A stretch of DNA of 64,000 nucleotides from DASZMX01 sp035551475 (GTDB lineage Bacteria; Verrucomicrobiota; Verrucomicrobiia; Limisphaerales; Palsa-1400): assembly GCA_035551475.1 (NCBI GenBank), contig DASZMX010000037.1, positions 1 through 64,000 on the forward strand, read 5' to 3'. Shown here piece by piece: positions 35,198 through 45,500 of the stretch (positions are counted from its first letter, which is position 1; the number at the start of each line of letters is the position of its first letter). The notes beneath the pieces were generated by a model. It was given only the letters and a program-made list of their open reading frames with translations, had not been told where the DNA came from and did not search any database. Made by a program: the position numbers and the translations under genes.

Positions 35198-37582
35198 TTA
35201 CCAGCCAGCGAGCGTCACGCTTTTGCCCTTCTTAAAATCAATCGTCCGCGTCTGGCCGCGATAGCTCACCTGCGCCGGCCCATCGGCGTCGGGGCGAATG
35301 ACGGCCTGGGTCAAACGATGATCTTTCCAGGTGATGTCCACTTGGAACCCACCCCGCGCGCGCAAACCGGCGGCAGTCCCGTCTTTCCAATCATCCGGCA
35401 GCGCGGGCAGCAATTGCACCACGTCGTGTTCGCTCTGCACGAGCATTTCACCAATGGCCGCCGTCGTGCCGAAATTGCCGTCAATCTGGAAGGGCGGGCA
35501 TGTGTCAAATAGATTCTGATACACCCCGCCGCCCGCGTCATAGCGGATGTCCATCCCGTAGGCCGGAGCCAGCGCCTTTCGCACCAACTGCCAAGCGTGG
35601 TTGCCATCCTGGAGCCGCGCCCACAGGCACGCTTTGAAGGCCAGCGACCAGCCGACGCCGTCATCGCCGCGCGCCTCCAGCGAGCGGCGGGCCGCCTGCG
35701 CGAGGGCCGGAGTCGTCCGCGCCGAAATCTCGTCGCTAGGATACAAGCCCCACAGGTGCGAGGTATGCCGATGATGCGGCTCCGCCTCCTTATACGGCTC
35801 AATCCATTCCTGCACGCGACCGTCAGGACCAATCTGTGTGGGCATCAGCCGGGCCCTTTGCGCGGCAAGTTTTTGCCGAAAATCCTCGTCCACGCCGAGA
35901 ATTTGCGCCGATTCAATGCAGGCCGTGAAAAGATACCGGGTAATTTGCGATTGAAAGGTGGAGCCGAGCGCGATGGACGCATGCTGGCCGTTGGGCATCT
36001 CAAAAGAATTTTCCGGGGAATTCGCCGGCGTGACCAGCCAATGATGCTGGGGCTCCTCGATCAGCATGTCCGAGTAGCACAGCGCCGCGCCCTTCATCAC
36101 CGGGTAAGCCCAGGCCAGGAATTGCTTGTCATGTGTAAAAAGCCAGTGATCCCACAAATGCTGGCAAAGCCAGCCGGAGCCGCTGGTGGTCGAGCCCCAG
36201 TTGGCCGATTCACCGGGCGAGGTGAAGCCCCACGGATTGGCAATCACATGCGCCACCCAGCCGCGCGCGCGGTAATAATCATGGGCAGTCTTGGCGCCGG
36301 GCTCCTGCAGCGACGCCGTCAGCGCGAAGAGCGGCTGGATCAAGTCCGAGAGATTGCACACTTCCGCCGGCCAATAATTCATCTCGACATTCACATCCAG
36401 GTGCCAATCGCCATTCCAAGGCGTGTGCAGTTCCTCCGCCCAGATGCCTTGCAAATTCGGCGGCAGACCGCCGGGGCGCGACGAGGAAATCAGGAGATAG
36501 CGGCCGAAATGAAAATACAACGCCGCCAAACTCGGATCGCCTTGGGCGCGGGCGGCCTCAATGCGCCGCGGGGTCGGCAGCGCCGCCTCGGGCGTCTGGG
36601 CTCCGGGCAATTGCAAGGAGACGCGATGAAAATATTTTTGATAGTCGGCGATATGCCGCTTGCGCAACGAGGCGTAGGATCTTCGCGCCGCGGCATTGAC
36701 GTCGCGCCGCGACTGGGCCTCCGGATCGGCGGTTTGCCGGCCGGCGAACCCGCGATAATCCGTGGCGGCGCCGATGATCAAGCATACTTCATCCGCGCCT
36801 GCGATGGTGATCGCATTATTTTCCGCGCTGACTTTGCCGCCGTGATGCTGAACCTTCACCCGCGCCGCATAGCGGACGCCTTTGCCATCCACGCCGTTGT
36901 CCAGCTGGCCTGTCATTAATAATTCGTCAGGCGCGGGCGCGGTGGTGGCAAAGCGTTCCGGGCGGTCGAGCTTGGTCGTGAAGGAAATCTGCCCGGGCTG
37001 ATCCGCCCATAAGCGCAAAACCATCACTTGATCCGGCGCGGTGGAAAACATTTCGCGATGAAACGTCACGCCCCCGCGCACGTAACTCAGGCTCGCGACC
37101 GCGTCATTAAGATTCAATTCCCGGCGATATCCCGTCACCGGCGCGCCGCCGCCCGGAAATGAAAGCCGCAGGTTCCCCAGCACTTGATAACAGCCATATT
37201 GCGGGCCGCTCGAGCCGGGCCCCTGGCAAATGAAATTTGCGTTCACGAGCGCTTCGGCCTGAAGATTTTTTCCCTCGAGAAAGAGGCGGCGGATTTCCGG
37301 CAGGACTTTGTAGGCGTCAGGGCGGTCGGCGTCTTGCGGCGAACCCGACCACACCGAACTTTCGTTGAGCACAACACGCTCCTCGTCGGTTCCTCCAAAC
37401 ATCATGGCGCCCAACCGCCCGTTGCCCAGCGGCAGCGATTCCGTGAAACTTTTCGCGGGCGCATCAAACCAGATCGTCGTCTCAGTGGGCAAATAGGGAT
37501 ACGCCGCCGCGACGGCCCGGGCCGCCAACCCGACCAGCAAAAGTGAAGCTGCCGCAAGCGCTCGCATTCGTTGATTCGCCAT
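35198..37582 (-). CDS. Secreted GH95 alpha-L-fucosidase/alpha-L-galactosidase
   Basis: This protein has 794 residues from ATG 37582; TTG 37588 is possible. The signal peptide is about 1-27. The N-terminal GH95 beta-domain carries ESLPLGNGRLGAMMFGG and VVLNESSVWSGSP. The (alpha/alpha)6 barrel carries LDVNVEMNYWPAEVCNL (Asn residues that position water), Glu524 in TPANSPENSF as general acid, and Asp701 in FQIDGNFGTTAAIGEML. All family hallmarks are intact and length is normal. GH95 enzymes invert and remove terminal alpha-1,2-linked L-fucose or L-galactose, for example from xyloglucan side chains. The gene starts 8 bases after GH97 within a co-directional enzyme run. Confidence 0.92.
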   Translation of the reverse strand: MANQRMRALAAASLLLVGLAARAVAAAYPYLPTETTIWFDAPAKSFTESLPLGNGRLGAMMFGGTDEERVVLNESSVWSGSPQDADRPDAYKVLPEIRRLFLEGKNLQAEALVNANFICQGPGSSGPQYGCYQVLGNLRLSFPGGGAPVTGYRRELNLNDAVASLSYVRGGVTFHREMFSTAPDQVMVLRLWADQPGQISFTTKLDRPERFATTAPAPDELLMTGQLDNGVDGKGVRYAARVKVQHHGGKVSAENNAITIAGADEVCLIIGAATDYRGFAGRQTADPEAQSRRDVNAAARRSYASLRKRHIADYQKYFHRVSLQLPGAQTPEAALPTPRRIEAARAQGDPSLAALYFHFGRYLLISSSRPGGLPPNLQGIWAEELHTPWNGDWHLDVNVEMNYWPAEVCNLSDLIQPLFALTASLQEPGAKTAHDYYRARGWVAHVIANPWGFTSPGESANWGSTTSGSGWLCQHLWDHWLFTHDKQFLAWAYPVMKGAALCYSDMLIEEPQHHWLVTPANSPENSFEMPNGQHASIALGSTFQSQITRYLFTACIESAQILGVDEDFRQKLAAQRARLMPTQIGPDGRVQEWIEPYKEAEPHHRHTSHLWGLYPSDEISARTTPALAQAARRSLEARGDDGVGWSLAFKACLWARLQDGNHAWQLVRKALAPAYGMDIRYDAGGGVYQNLFDTCPPFQIDGNFGTTAAIGEMLVQSEHDVVQLLPALPDDWKDGTAAGLRARGGFQVDITWKDHRLTQAVIRPDADGPAQVSYRGQTRTIDFKKGKSVTLAGW

Positions 37583-37590
37583 AAACAAAA

Positions 37591-39519
37591 CTATTTATCC
37601 AGACGCAAAATGAAACCTCCGCGCCCGGGGATTTCGCTGCGCCATTCGCCGCTGGGCGGCAATGGAGCCGCCGCCACCTGCATCCGCGCCTCGGCCCCTT
37701 CCGTCACCGCGAGACGATGTTTGAATCTTTTAAATGGCGCCAGATCAACTTTCACCGGCAGCGCATGCGGCGTGCCGTTAATGCCCGCGATAAACCAGCT
37801 TGCGCCCGCGCGTCGCGCGAACACCGCCAATTCCCCCGGCTGTCCCACGAGGCAGCGCGTTTCATCCCAGCGCGCTGGCGCGTCGCGAAAGATTTGCCGC
37901 ACCGACGGCGGCAGCGATTCGAAAAATTCCGGTTGATCGGCGTAATGCACGATGCCCGACGTGAAAATGAGCGCCGCCGCCAGTTGATGCGCCGCCGTGG
38001 TGAGGCGCGGAAATTTCTTGGGCGAACAGGCAATGGGCGTCACATCCATCGGCCCCGCCACGTTCCGCGTAAAAGGCAAAACGGTGTTCAACTCGGCCGC
38101 TTTCTCCGTGTAGCGCGGCTCGTAAAAATAGGATTCGCTGCCCAGCACTGCTTCGCAACTGACAAAGTTCGGCCAGGTGCGCTGCCAACCGCGTGGGATG
38201 GAGCAGCCATGCAGATTGACGAGAATTTTTCGCGACGCGGCGTCGCGCATCAAAGCTTGTTGCGCGGCCATCGCTTCCTGCCGATCGGAGCACCAGAAAT
38301 CCACCTTCACGCCGCGAACGCCGGCCTCGGCCATCTGATCGAGCTTGGCGTGGCGTTTGGCGGCGTCATAAAAATCGCCGGCATAATTCCAGGCGAGCGG
38401 CGCGATCCCTTTCTGTTGCGCGTATTGGGCGATGGGCTTCAATCCGGGCGTCCACCAACCGGCGTCGAACAGAGTGTATTCCCATCCCATTTTGGCCGCG
38501 AAATCCGTGAAGTTATCGAACAATTGCGCGGTGGCGGGCCCGTCGGGATAAGACCACCACGCCCACGAGGCGCGGCCCGGCTTGATCCACGAAGTGTCCG
38601 CCAGGCGCGACGGCGGCGCGAGGTCGGTGACGAGGGTGGAAGTGGCAATGTCGGCGGCGGATTTCGCCAGCACCATCACCCGCCACGGCATCGTCCAAGG
38701 CAACGTGTAACGCGGCTCGGGCCCGAATTGATTCGTATAGCCGCGCGTGGTTTCATCGGCCTTCGGAAAGGCGATCCGATAGATGCCATCGGCCGAATCG
38801 GGAGCGAGATGGCAGGCGCAATAGGATTCGTCCGTGCCGGTTTCTGTCAATAACACCCAAGACGCGGCGCCGGGAGTCTCGAACAAAGCGGGAAAGGCCC
38901 AGCCCACCGCTTTCTGCCGGGAATCCGGCGGCGGATCGCCGGGTGCGACGTGAAAGTAAAAGTCCTCATAGGCGGGCGTGTATGGACCGGCGGCATGGTA
39001 AGGCTGCAGCCAGCCGCGCGCGGAAACGGGCACAGCGAAAGCGGTGTTTTCGGCCAACGCCACGCGCACCCGGCTGGAGCTTGCGGGAAAGCGATAGCGG
39101 AAGGCCACGCCTTCGGAGCTGGCCGCCAGGTCGAGCGCCAGGACGGCGTGGTTGGCGTTCTGAAAGGTCAGCGTGCGATGATGGAGAACGTGATCCACGC
39201 GGGGATTGGCGCCGGCGAACAACTCATATTTTTCGCGTTTCTTTTCCACGCTCCCGCTCTGAGCCAGCGTGAGCGGACCGGAAAAATCCTCATCGTCGCA
39301 ACGCAATCCGAGAGCGGATTTGGAAATAACCACTATTCCGCCGCGCGCCGCCTCGTAACTTAGCTTTCCTGCGTCATCCAGCGTGACGCTGATGGAGCAT
39401 TCCTGCCGCGGCGAATTAAGCGTCCACGAAGTCACCGCGGACACGAGCAAGGGACATCCCAGCCACGCCGACGCGAACAAAGCGCCGAAAATTTTGCGGC
39501 TGGAGAACGCGCGCGCCAT
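37591..39519 (-). CDS. Secreted GH97 alpha-glycosidase (retaining, galactosidase-like)
   Basis: This 642-residue protein starts at ATG 39519, sharing a base with the GH36 stop (TGATG). The signal peptide is about 1-28. The GH97 N-terminal super-sandwich (with LNSPRQECSISVTLDDAGKL and EGVAFRYRFP) precedes the barrel (WSYPDGPATAQLFDNFTDFAAKMGWEYTLFDAGWW). VKVDFWCSDRQ supplies Asp407 at the nucleophile position seen in retaining GH97 alpha-galactosidases, rather than the paired Glu of inverting alpha-glucosidases. The C-terminal beta domain is standard. The predicted role is extracytoplasmic cleavage of alpha-galactosides, complementing GH36 in the same operon. Confidence 0.88.
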   Translation of the reverse strand: MARAFSSRKIFGALFASAWLGCPLLVSAVTSWTLNSPRQECSISVTLDDAGKLSYEAARGGIVVISKSALGLRCDDEDFSGPLTLAQSGSVEKKREKYELFAGANPRVDHVLHHRTLTFQNANHAVLALDLAASSEGVAFRYRFPASSSRVRVALAENTAFAVPVSARGWLQPYHAAGPYTPAYEDFYFHVAPGDPPPDSRQKAVGWAFPALFETPGAASWVLLTETGTDESYCACHLAPDSADGIYRIAFPKADETTRGYTNQFGPEPRYTLPWTMPWRVMVLAKSAADIATSTLVTDLAPPSRLADTSWIKPGRASWAWWSYPDGPATAQLFDNFTDFAAKMGWEYTLFDAGWWTPGLKPIAQYAQQKGIAPLAWNYAGDFYDAAKRHAKLDQMAEAGVRGVKVDFWCSDRQEAMAAQQALMRDAASRKILVNLHGCSIPRGWQRTWPNFVSCEAVLGSESYFYEPRYTEKAAELNTVLPFTRNVAGPMDVTPIACSPKKFPRLTTAAHQLAAALIFTSGIVHYADQPEFFESLPPSVRQIFRDAPARWDETRCLVGQPGELAVFARRAGASWFIAGINGTPHALPVKVDLAPFKRFKHRLAVTEGAEARMQVAAAPLPPSGEWRSEIPGRGGFILRLDK

Positions 39520-41663
39520 CACGAGCCTAGTTCAATGACGCAGGCTTCCAACGCCTTGGTGCATGAGGGCGCGATTCCGTCCCGCATCAATTCCTCGCCG
39601 GTCAACGTTTTGCCTTCCTGGCCGAGCGCGGGACGGCCGGGAGCCGGATTCAACTCGTGAATGCGATAGGTTTTCGCCGGGTCCAGGCCTTGCGGGCGCG
39701 CCGCGGCATTTTCCCCATCGTGCAGTTGGAACACAAACAAGGCGGCCCGCGTCTGGTCGGCTGAAACAAAATTCAGCGCGCCGCGATCACCGCGATGCGG
39801 ATCTTCCAGGCGATAAAGATCGCCGAGCGCGGTCACATCCCGAATCTCCTTGTAGGCGCTGATGGCGCCGGCGCAAATCGCCTTGTCTTCCGCCGATAAT
39901 TTCGTGAGGTCCAAATCCATGCCGAAGCGCGCGCTCATCGCCACGGAGCACGCGAAGTGCATGGGGCGATTGCCCCAATGCGTCACATGGCTCGCCAGCG
40001 CCAGGCACGGGAAAAAGTAGGAATAATCCCACTGCATAGCCACACGCGCGACGGGGTCGGTGTTGTCGCTCGGCCAGAATTCCTGGAAATATTTCAAGGC
40101 GCCATAATCCGCGCGCGCGCCGCCGCCCGAGCAGAGCATCAATTCCGTGTTGGGAAAAGTTTGGGCGGTCTTGGCCATGAGCGCATAAACCGCGTGCACG
40201 TAGTCGATCCACAGTTCGGACTGGCGATCCGGCGCCAGATACGACGACCCCGGCTGCGTGAGGTAGCGGTTGCAATCCCATTTGGCGTAGGTGATGCCGG
40301 GCACGCTCAGGATGTTGGTGATGACGCCCCATTCAAAGTCCTGCACGGCGGGGCGTGTCAAGTCGAGCACGAGCTGATTGCGCTGCAATTCCAATTCGCG
40401 TTTCGGCTGGCAAATAACCCAATCCGGATGCGCATGAAACAAATCGCTGTTCGGATTAACCATTTCCGGCTCCATCCAAATTCCGAAGCGCAGCCCGCGT
40501 TGCACCGCCTCGGCCGCGAGCGGAGCGAGGCCGTTGGGAAACCGGGTGCGGTTGGGCTGCCAATCGCCCAGGCCGGCGTGATCGTTGAGCCGCGGGTAGG
40601 TGTTGCCAAACCAGCCGTCGTCCAGCAAAAACAACTCGGCCCCAATCTCGCGGGCCGGACCAAACAAACCAACGAGGCGGTTGAAATCAAAATCAAATCC
40701 CGTGGCTTCCCAATTGTTGAGCAGCACGGTGCGGGTTTGGTGGCCGTCGCGCAGGCCGAAGTCCCGCGCCCAGGCGTGCAATTTCCGGCTCATATCGCCC
40801 AAGCCGTGGGAGCTCCAAGCCCAAATCATCGTGGGGGTCGTGAACGTTTCGCCGGCTTTCAGAAAATAAGCCGAGTCAAATGGATTGATGCCGCAGAGCG
40901 CGCGCACGCCGCGGCTGTTGTCATCGAGCGCGGTTTGGAAGCTGCCAGACCAGGCGAGCGAACCGGCCAGGACTTCGCCGTTGGTTTCGGTGGCGGGCTG
41001 GCGCAGGGAGAGGTAGAAGGAAGGATTTTGAAATTGCTCGGCCCGCACGCCCAGCTTGGAATCCAGGATTTTCACCCCGGGAGTGATTTTCTCGGTGATG
41101 GGGGCGAGCATCTCCTTGGCCCAATCGCCGAAGAAATGTGTCAAGTAAACATCACCCGCAAGCAGCAGCGAGCTGGAGGCCATACGGCGCAGTGTCACGA
41201 CGCCCGCTTCGGCGTGGCGAATCTCCGCCCATTGCTCGATGACGTCGTCCTGCTGATGCGCGCGAAAACACAGCGTCACTGCAAACGGATAAGCGGCGTC
41301 ATGCAAATGCACCCGGGTTTCGGCCACGTCGGGCGAGATGTTCGTTTGCGCGACGCCATCGCAGACCAGCGCCGTGGAGGTATTGCCATCCACATGGACC
41401 GCCTGCAACGCCGGCTCCCATATATAGCCGTCACCCGCCTGCGGATACGCTTCGTCATCGCGTTTGGGTTTCGCGTTGTCCTCCGCGGCGCCAAAAGGAA
41501 TTTGATAAAGGCGCCCATCGGAACCAACGCGAAAAGAAACCGTGAACGTTTTCGCGCTGACCGAAAAACGGCGTGACTCGGGCAACGCGCCGGTCGCGTC
41601 CGCCCGAACCGTAGGCGCAGCCACGGCGAAAGCCAGGATGGCAAGGAAGTGTTGGGATTTCAT
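39519..41663 (-). CDS. Secreted GH36 alpha-galactosidase
   Basis: From ATG 41663 the protein has 714 residues with a signal peptide (KSQHFLAILAFAVAAPTVRA). A longer frame to 41747 runs into the upstream gene. The catalytic barrel carries LLNNWEATGFDFDF, LDDGWFG, IWMEPEMVNPNSDL, the nucleophile Asp463 in YAKWDCNRYL and acid/base Asp533 in WPSDNTDP, all GH36 signatures, with CSGGGARADYG between. The enzyme retains configuration and releases terminal alpha-galactose. It lies 20 bases downstream of the epimerase-like gene and overlaps GH97. Confidence 0.92.
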   Translation of the reverse strand: MKSQHFLAILAFAVAAPTVRADATGALPESRRFSVSAKTFTVSFRVGSDGRLYQIPFGAAEDNAKPKRDDEAYPQAGDGYIWEPALQAVHVDGNTSTALVCDGVAQTNISPDVAETRVHLHDAAYPFAVTLCFRAHQQDDVIEQWAEIRHAEAGVVTLRRMASSSLLLAGDVYLTHFFGDWAKEMLAPITEKITPGVKILDSKLGVRAEQFQNPSFYLSLRQPATETNGEVLAGSLAWSGSFQTALDDNSRGVRALCGINPFDSAYFLKAGETFTTPTMIWAWSSHGLGDMSRKLHAWARDFGLRDGHQTRTVLLNNWEATGFDFDFNRLVGLFGPAREIGAELFLLDDGWFGNTYPRLNDHAGLGDWQPNRTRFPNGLAPLAAEAVQRGLRFGIWMEPEMVNPNSDLFHAHPDWVICQPKRELELQRNQLVLDLTRPAVQDFEWGVITNILSVPGITYAKWDCNRYLTQPGSSYLAPDRQSELWIDYVHAVYALMAKTAQTFPNTELMLCSGGGARADYGALKYFQEFWPSDNTDPVARVAMQWDYSYFFPCLALASHVTHWGNRPMHFACSVAMSARFGMDLDLTKLSAEDKAICAGAISAYKEIRDVTALGDLYRLEDPHRGDRGALNFVSADQTRAALFVFQLHDGENAAARPQGLDPAKTYRIHELNPAPGRPALGQEGKTLTGEELMRDGIAPSCTKALEACVIELGS

Positions 41664-41683
41664 TTGGGTAAAAATGGAACGCG

Positions 41684-42559
41684 TTAAAGTCCGACGCGCA
41701 AGGAAATCCGCCATTGCGCCGAGCTGCGGGCCGCGATGCTGCCGCACGCCCCGCGGGCCGCCGCGACGGCCAGGGAATCGTCATCGGCATTGGTCGGCTC
41801 GATTGCGAAATGATGGTGGCCGTGCCACCCGCCGCGCGTCAGCCAAAGGCCGAGCGTGTTGTGGTCTTTCGCATCCCACGCAAATTCCAGGCGGTCGCCT
41901 TGCGCTTCGTTTTTGACCGCCGCCCACGCGTCAACGACCGGCCGCGCAAAAATCTTCGCGCAATTTCGCGCAGGCGAGGCGCTGAGGTCATCCAGCCAGG
42001 TCGCGCTGGGGAGGCGGGCGCGGGTGGATTCAGGCAACTCCAAGGCATCGCCTTCCATCAGGCGCAAAAGCGGATGCAGCGCCCAGATATATTGTTCCGT
42101 CGAACTGCTCAAATTGTTCAAAGTATAATCCATCACCGCTTCCTGTCCGCGCAATTCGATGGTGCGCTCGAACACTAGCGGCGAACATTTCAGCTTCATC
42201 CGAGTGGTCAAGACCCCGTTTTGCCATGCCGCTGCGTCCACCGTCCAGGAACGATTCCACAATTCGCCGTGATCCGGCAGCGGCCGCTCCCGCCACGCGC
42301 AGGCCGCGATCGTGGGCAGGCATTCATCCATTCCGACGAGCGGGCTGGCCGAAAATTCATCGTGCGGCTGGTTTTTGAACAATTTCAAAGGGCCTTGCGG
42401 ATGCCACAGCCATTCGCGTTGCGTGCGCAGATTTTTCAGGGAAATAATTTTGGCGCCAAGCTCGGGCGCGACCGCCAGCTCCATTTCCTCGCTGCGCAAA
42501 ACGTGAATGGCAAAGCCTTGGATCTGCTGAACATGGAATGCGGGCGTAAGCGCTTTCAT
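41684..42559 (-). CDS. Aldose 1-epimerase-like protein
   Basis: This 291-residue protein has no signal peptide. Galactose-mutarotase-fold marks are PELGAKIISLKN (residues 32-43), the substrate-binding His97 in DHGELWN, ALHPLLRL, and the late FAIEPTNA containing a Glu at the catalytic-base position. Mutarotases convert alpha and beta anomers of hexoses such as galactose. That fits next to two alpha-galactosidases, whose products would be imported as free sugar. The start overlaps the DUF5107 gene stop (ATGA). A related non-mutarotase binding role within this fold cannot be ruled out. Confidence 0.8.
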   Translation of the reverse strand: MKALTPAFHVQQIQGFAIHVLRSEEMELAVAPELGAKIISLKNLRTQREWLWHPQGPLKLFKNQPHDEFSASPLVGMDECLPTIAACAWRERPLPDHGELWNRSWTVDAAAWQNGVLTTRMKLKCSPLVFERTIELRGQEAVMDYTLNNLSSSTEQYIWALHPLLRLMEGDALELPESTRARLPSATWLDDLSASPARNCAKIFARPVVDAWAAVKNEAQGDRLEFAWDAKDHNTLGLWLTRGGWHGHHHFAIEPTNADDDSLAVAAARGACGSIAARSSAQWRISLRVGL

Positions 42560-45500
42560 GGAGAAACATCATCGACGCCGCGCCAGAAATCGGCGGCGAG
42601 GGCGTGATTGGGATCGCGCCGCAACACCGTTTGCAGGAGCTTTTTGGCCCGCGCCTTTTTGCCCAGCCCGAGCTGCGCCTGCGCCTGCAAAAACAAGGCA
42701 GTCGTTTCCTGGCGAAACTGCAAGTCATCGGCAAAGAGCAGCATCGTGGGCAGCGAGGTCGCAAAATAATCGACGCGCGCCGGGGCCTTTTGGAGTTTTT
42801 GCGCGTAAGCCAGCAGGCCGGCGAGCAGCTTTTTCGCTTTCGCAGCCTGGCCGAGTTTTTTCCACGCCAGCGCGGAGTAAAAAGTCATCTCGCTAAAAGC
42901 GCGCACACTCATCTCCTGAAAATCGCCCTTGAAATGCGCCGCCGCCTGCCAATGTTTGCGCGCCATTTTTTCCTCACCCAACCCGCGCCACGCCTCGCCA
43001 AGCCGAAGATGAATATCACTATGATTGGACAAAAGATGACGGGCTTCGCTCAAATTGCGCGGCGCGGCCAGGCCGGCTTCGAAGTGTTTCCGCGCGCCCG
43101 CAAAATCGCCCGCCGCCAAACGCCCGGAACCCAACGCCATGTGGGCGCGCGCGTGCTGGGCCAGCGGCCCGCCTTCGCCGCCTTCCCACGGCTGAAATTG
43201 CCGGCTTTCCAGCAACTGGGCGGCGCGCTCGGGCTGGCCGGTTTGGTTGTAAAGCGCACAGAGCTCCAGAGTGAGATCGTCGCGCGCCGCTGTCAGCGCC
43301 GGGAATTTTTCCAACTCCCGCAGGCGTTTTACCGGTTTTTCACCGAGGCGCTTCCAAAGTTGATCACGCTCGTAAAGCAACCGCGCATCGGACGAATTGG
43401 CGCGGAACGCGCGATCATAGGCGGCGCGGGCTTTCGCGGGTTTCCGCGAGATATTGAAATAGGCGATGCCAAGATTGCGCCAGACGATGGAAAAACCGGG
43501 GTCGAGCCGCGCGGCTTTTTCCCACGCGCGCATGGCTTCCTCATGGCGGCGGCGATCGTATAACAAATTGCCCAGATAATAGGGCGCGCGCGCGTCCTTG
43601 GGCTGGGCCTCCATGGCCGACGCCAAAATCGCGAATTCCTCCAGCCGCGCGGGGAAACAATAATCTGGCGGCAATTCAGAGGCGCGAGTGAAACTGGCCT
43701 GCGCCGCCGTCGGGTCGCCGTTCCGCTGATGCAGCCAGCCCAACGTATATTGCGCCAGCGGCGCCGCTCCCCAGCTCTGATCCGGCAAATCGCGCGGCGG
43801 CGCGACGGGCTCGCGCAAAATTTCAATTCCCTCCGCAAACATTCCCGCGCGCGCGTAATCGTGCGCCAGATCGAGTTTCACCTGCAAATCGCCGCCCGCC
43901 ACTCCGTCGCGCAGAAATCTCGCCCAGGCGTCCAAGGGATCGGCCGCCAAAGTTTCGGCGATCATGGCGTCCGCCTCCGACGTCCGATTTAACCTTCGCA
44001 GGACGACGGCTTGCAAATTACGCGCGCGCAGATTCTGGGTGTCGAAGCGAAGAGCGCGCGTGAGATGCTCGAGGGCGTCCGCCCAATTTTTGCGGGCGGC
44101 GTCGATCTCGGCGAGGGCATGATAACTCGCGCCCGCCCAGGCCTGATTCCACGCAGCCTTGTAAATCGTGTCATACGCGGCGCCGTCCCGCCCGAGGAAA
44201 CGCAGGCACAAGCCCAGATTGTAGAAGGCCTCACCGTCGTAAGGATTGGGATTGCGCCGTGTCAAGCGTTCGACGGATCGGCGAAAGCATTTCTCGGCCG
44301 CGGCAAATTCGCCGCGTTTCAGATGCCACAGGCCCAGCGCATTATTGCAGCGGGCATCCAATGGATCACGCCGCAGCGCCTCCCGCCAATACAAAACCGG
44401 CGACCGGGTGGCGTGGCGATACTGCTCCAAATGGAGGCCGGTGATGAACAACTCATCGTTGCTTGCAATCTCTTGGGGAGCCGGCGGCTCCGTGGCCGCA
44501 GCGGGAACGGGCGTTTTCGCGCTCGCTTTCGGCTGATACGAAATTAAATCGCCGACCTGCACTCGCACCGCGGCCGGCGCGAAAGCGCGCGGCAATTTTA
44601 TTTCTTCGAGGCAGGGCGCGCCCGGCGCCAGATCCCGCGTCACGCGCGCCACTTCCACGCCCTCGGCGAAAATGATAATCGCCGTTTGCGGGTGACGTCT
44701 TGTCACCGCCACACCCAACTTCATGACGTCGCCAGCCAAATCAAAACGAAGCGCGGCGTGAATATTGGCGTGCTGCGCGGGGCCGATTTTTTGAATGGGA
44801 TACCAAAACTGGCTCCAGGTTTTCGTCTCACCCGGCTGCAGAAAGCTGAAGTCCGGTTGGTTATCGGTGTAAACGCCGGCCATCAATTCAATATAGGGCG
44901 CATATTCTCCGCGCGCGTCGGGGTCGGTTAGATTGCGGTCCCAGGCGTAGCCGAATTCGTGGTTGCCCCACGTCCATTGTTTTTTGCCCGGCGAGATATG
45001 GTGATTGGCCACATGCACGATGCCGGATTGCGCGGCGTAATCGTAACCGCCGAAAAAATCCTCCCGGCTGCCCATGCACATATACGATGTGGGCACTGGA
45101 ATATTGGCGTAAAAGGACAGGTCGTTCGGCGCGCACGAAGGGCCGGTCCCCGGGACAAATTGCGCCGGCGCCTCATCCTTCGGGACGCCCCGCCGCCCGC
45201 GTTCCCCATAATTGACGCCATAATAAAAGCCTTGCGCCAGCGGATATTCGCTCATGGAGCGGCGCGCATGATCGGCCACGTAGGAAACATCCGGCGCGAA
45301 AAAACTTTGATACGCCTCATGCACGCGCGTGGCCACGTTGGCCCACCACAAAAATGTCTGCACAAATGGCGTCCGATTATAAACGCGCGCCTTCAGCTCC
45401 AAAACGTTGCGGTCCGGATGCAGACAAACGCCGTGCATGCCTTTCATGCGGCACAGCGGATCGTGATCGCTGCACCAAATGGTTTTCGAGCCATCGGCAT

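Noticed and set aside
36490..36785. Short Arg/Pro-rich frames within the GH95 gene
   Set aside because: They are alternative-frame shadows of a complete GH95 enzyme with intact catalytic motifs.
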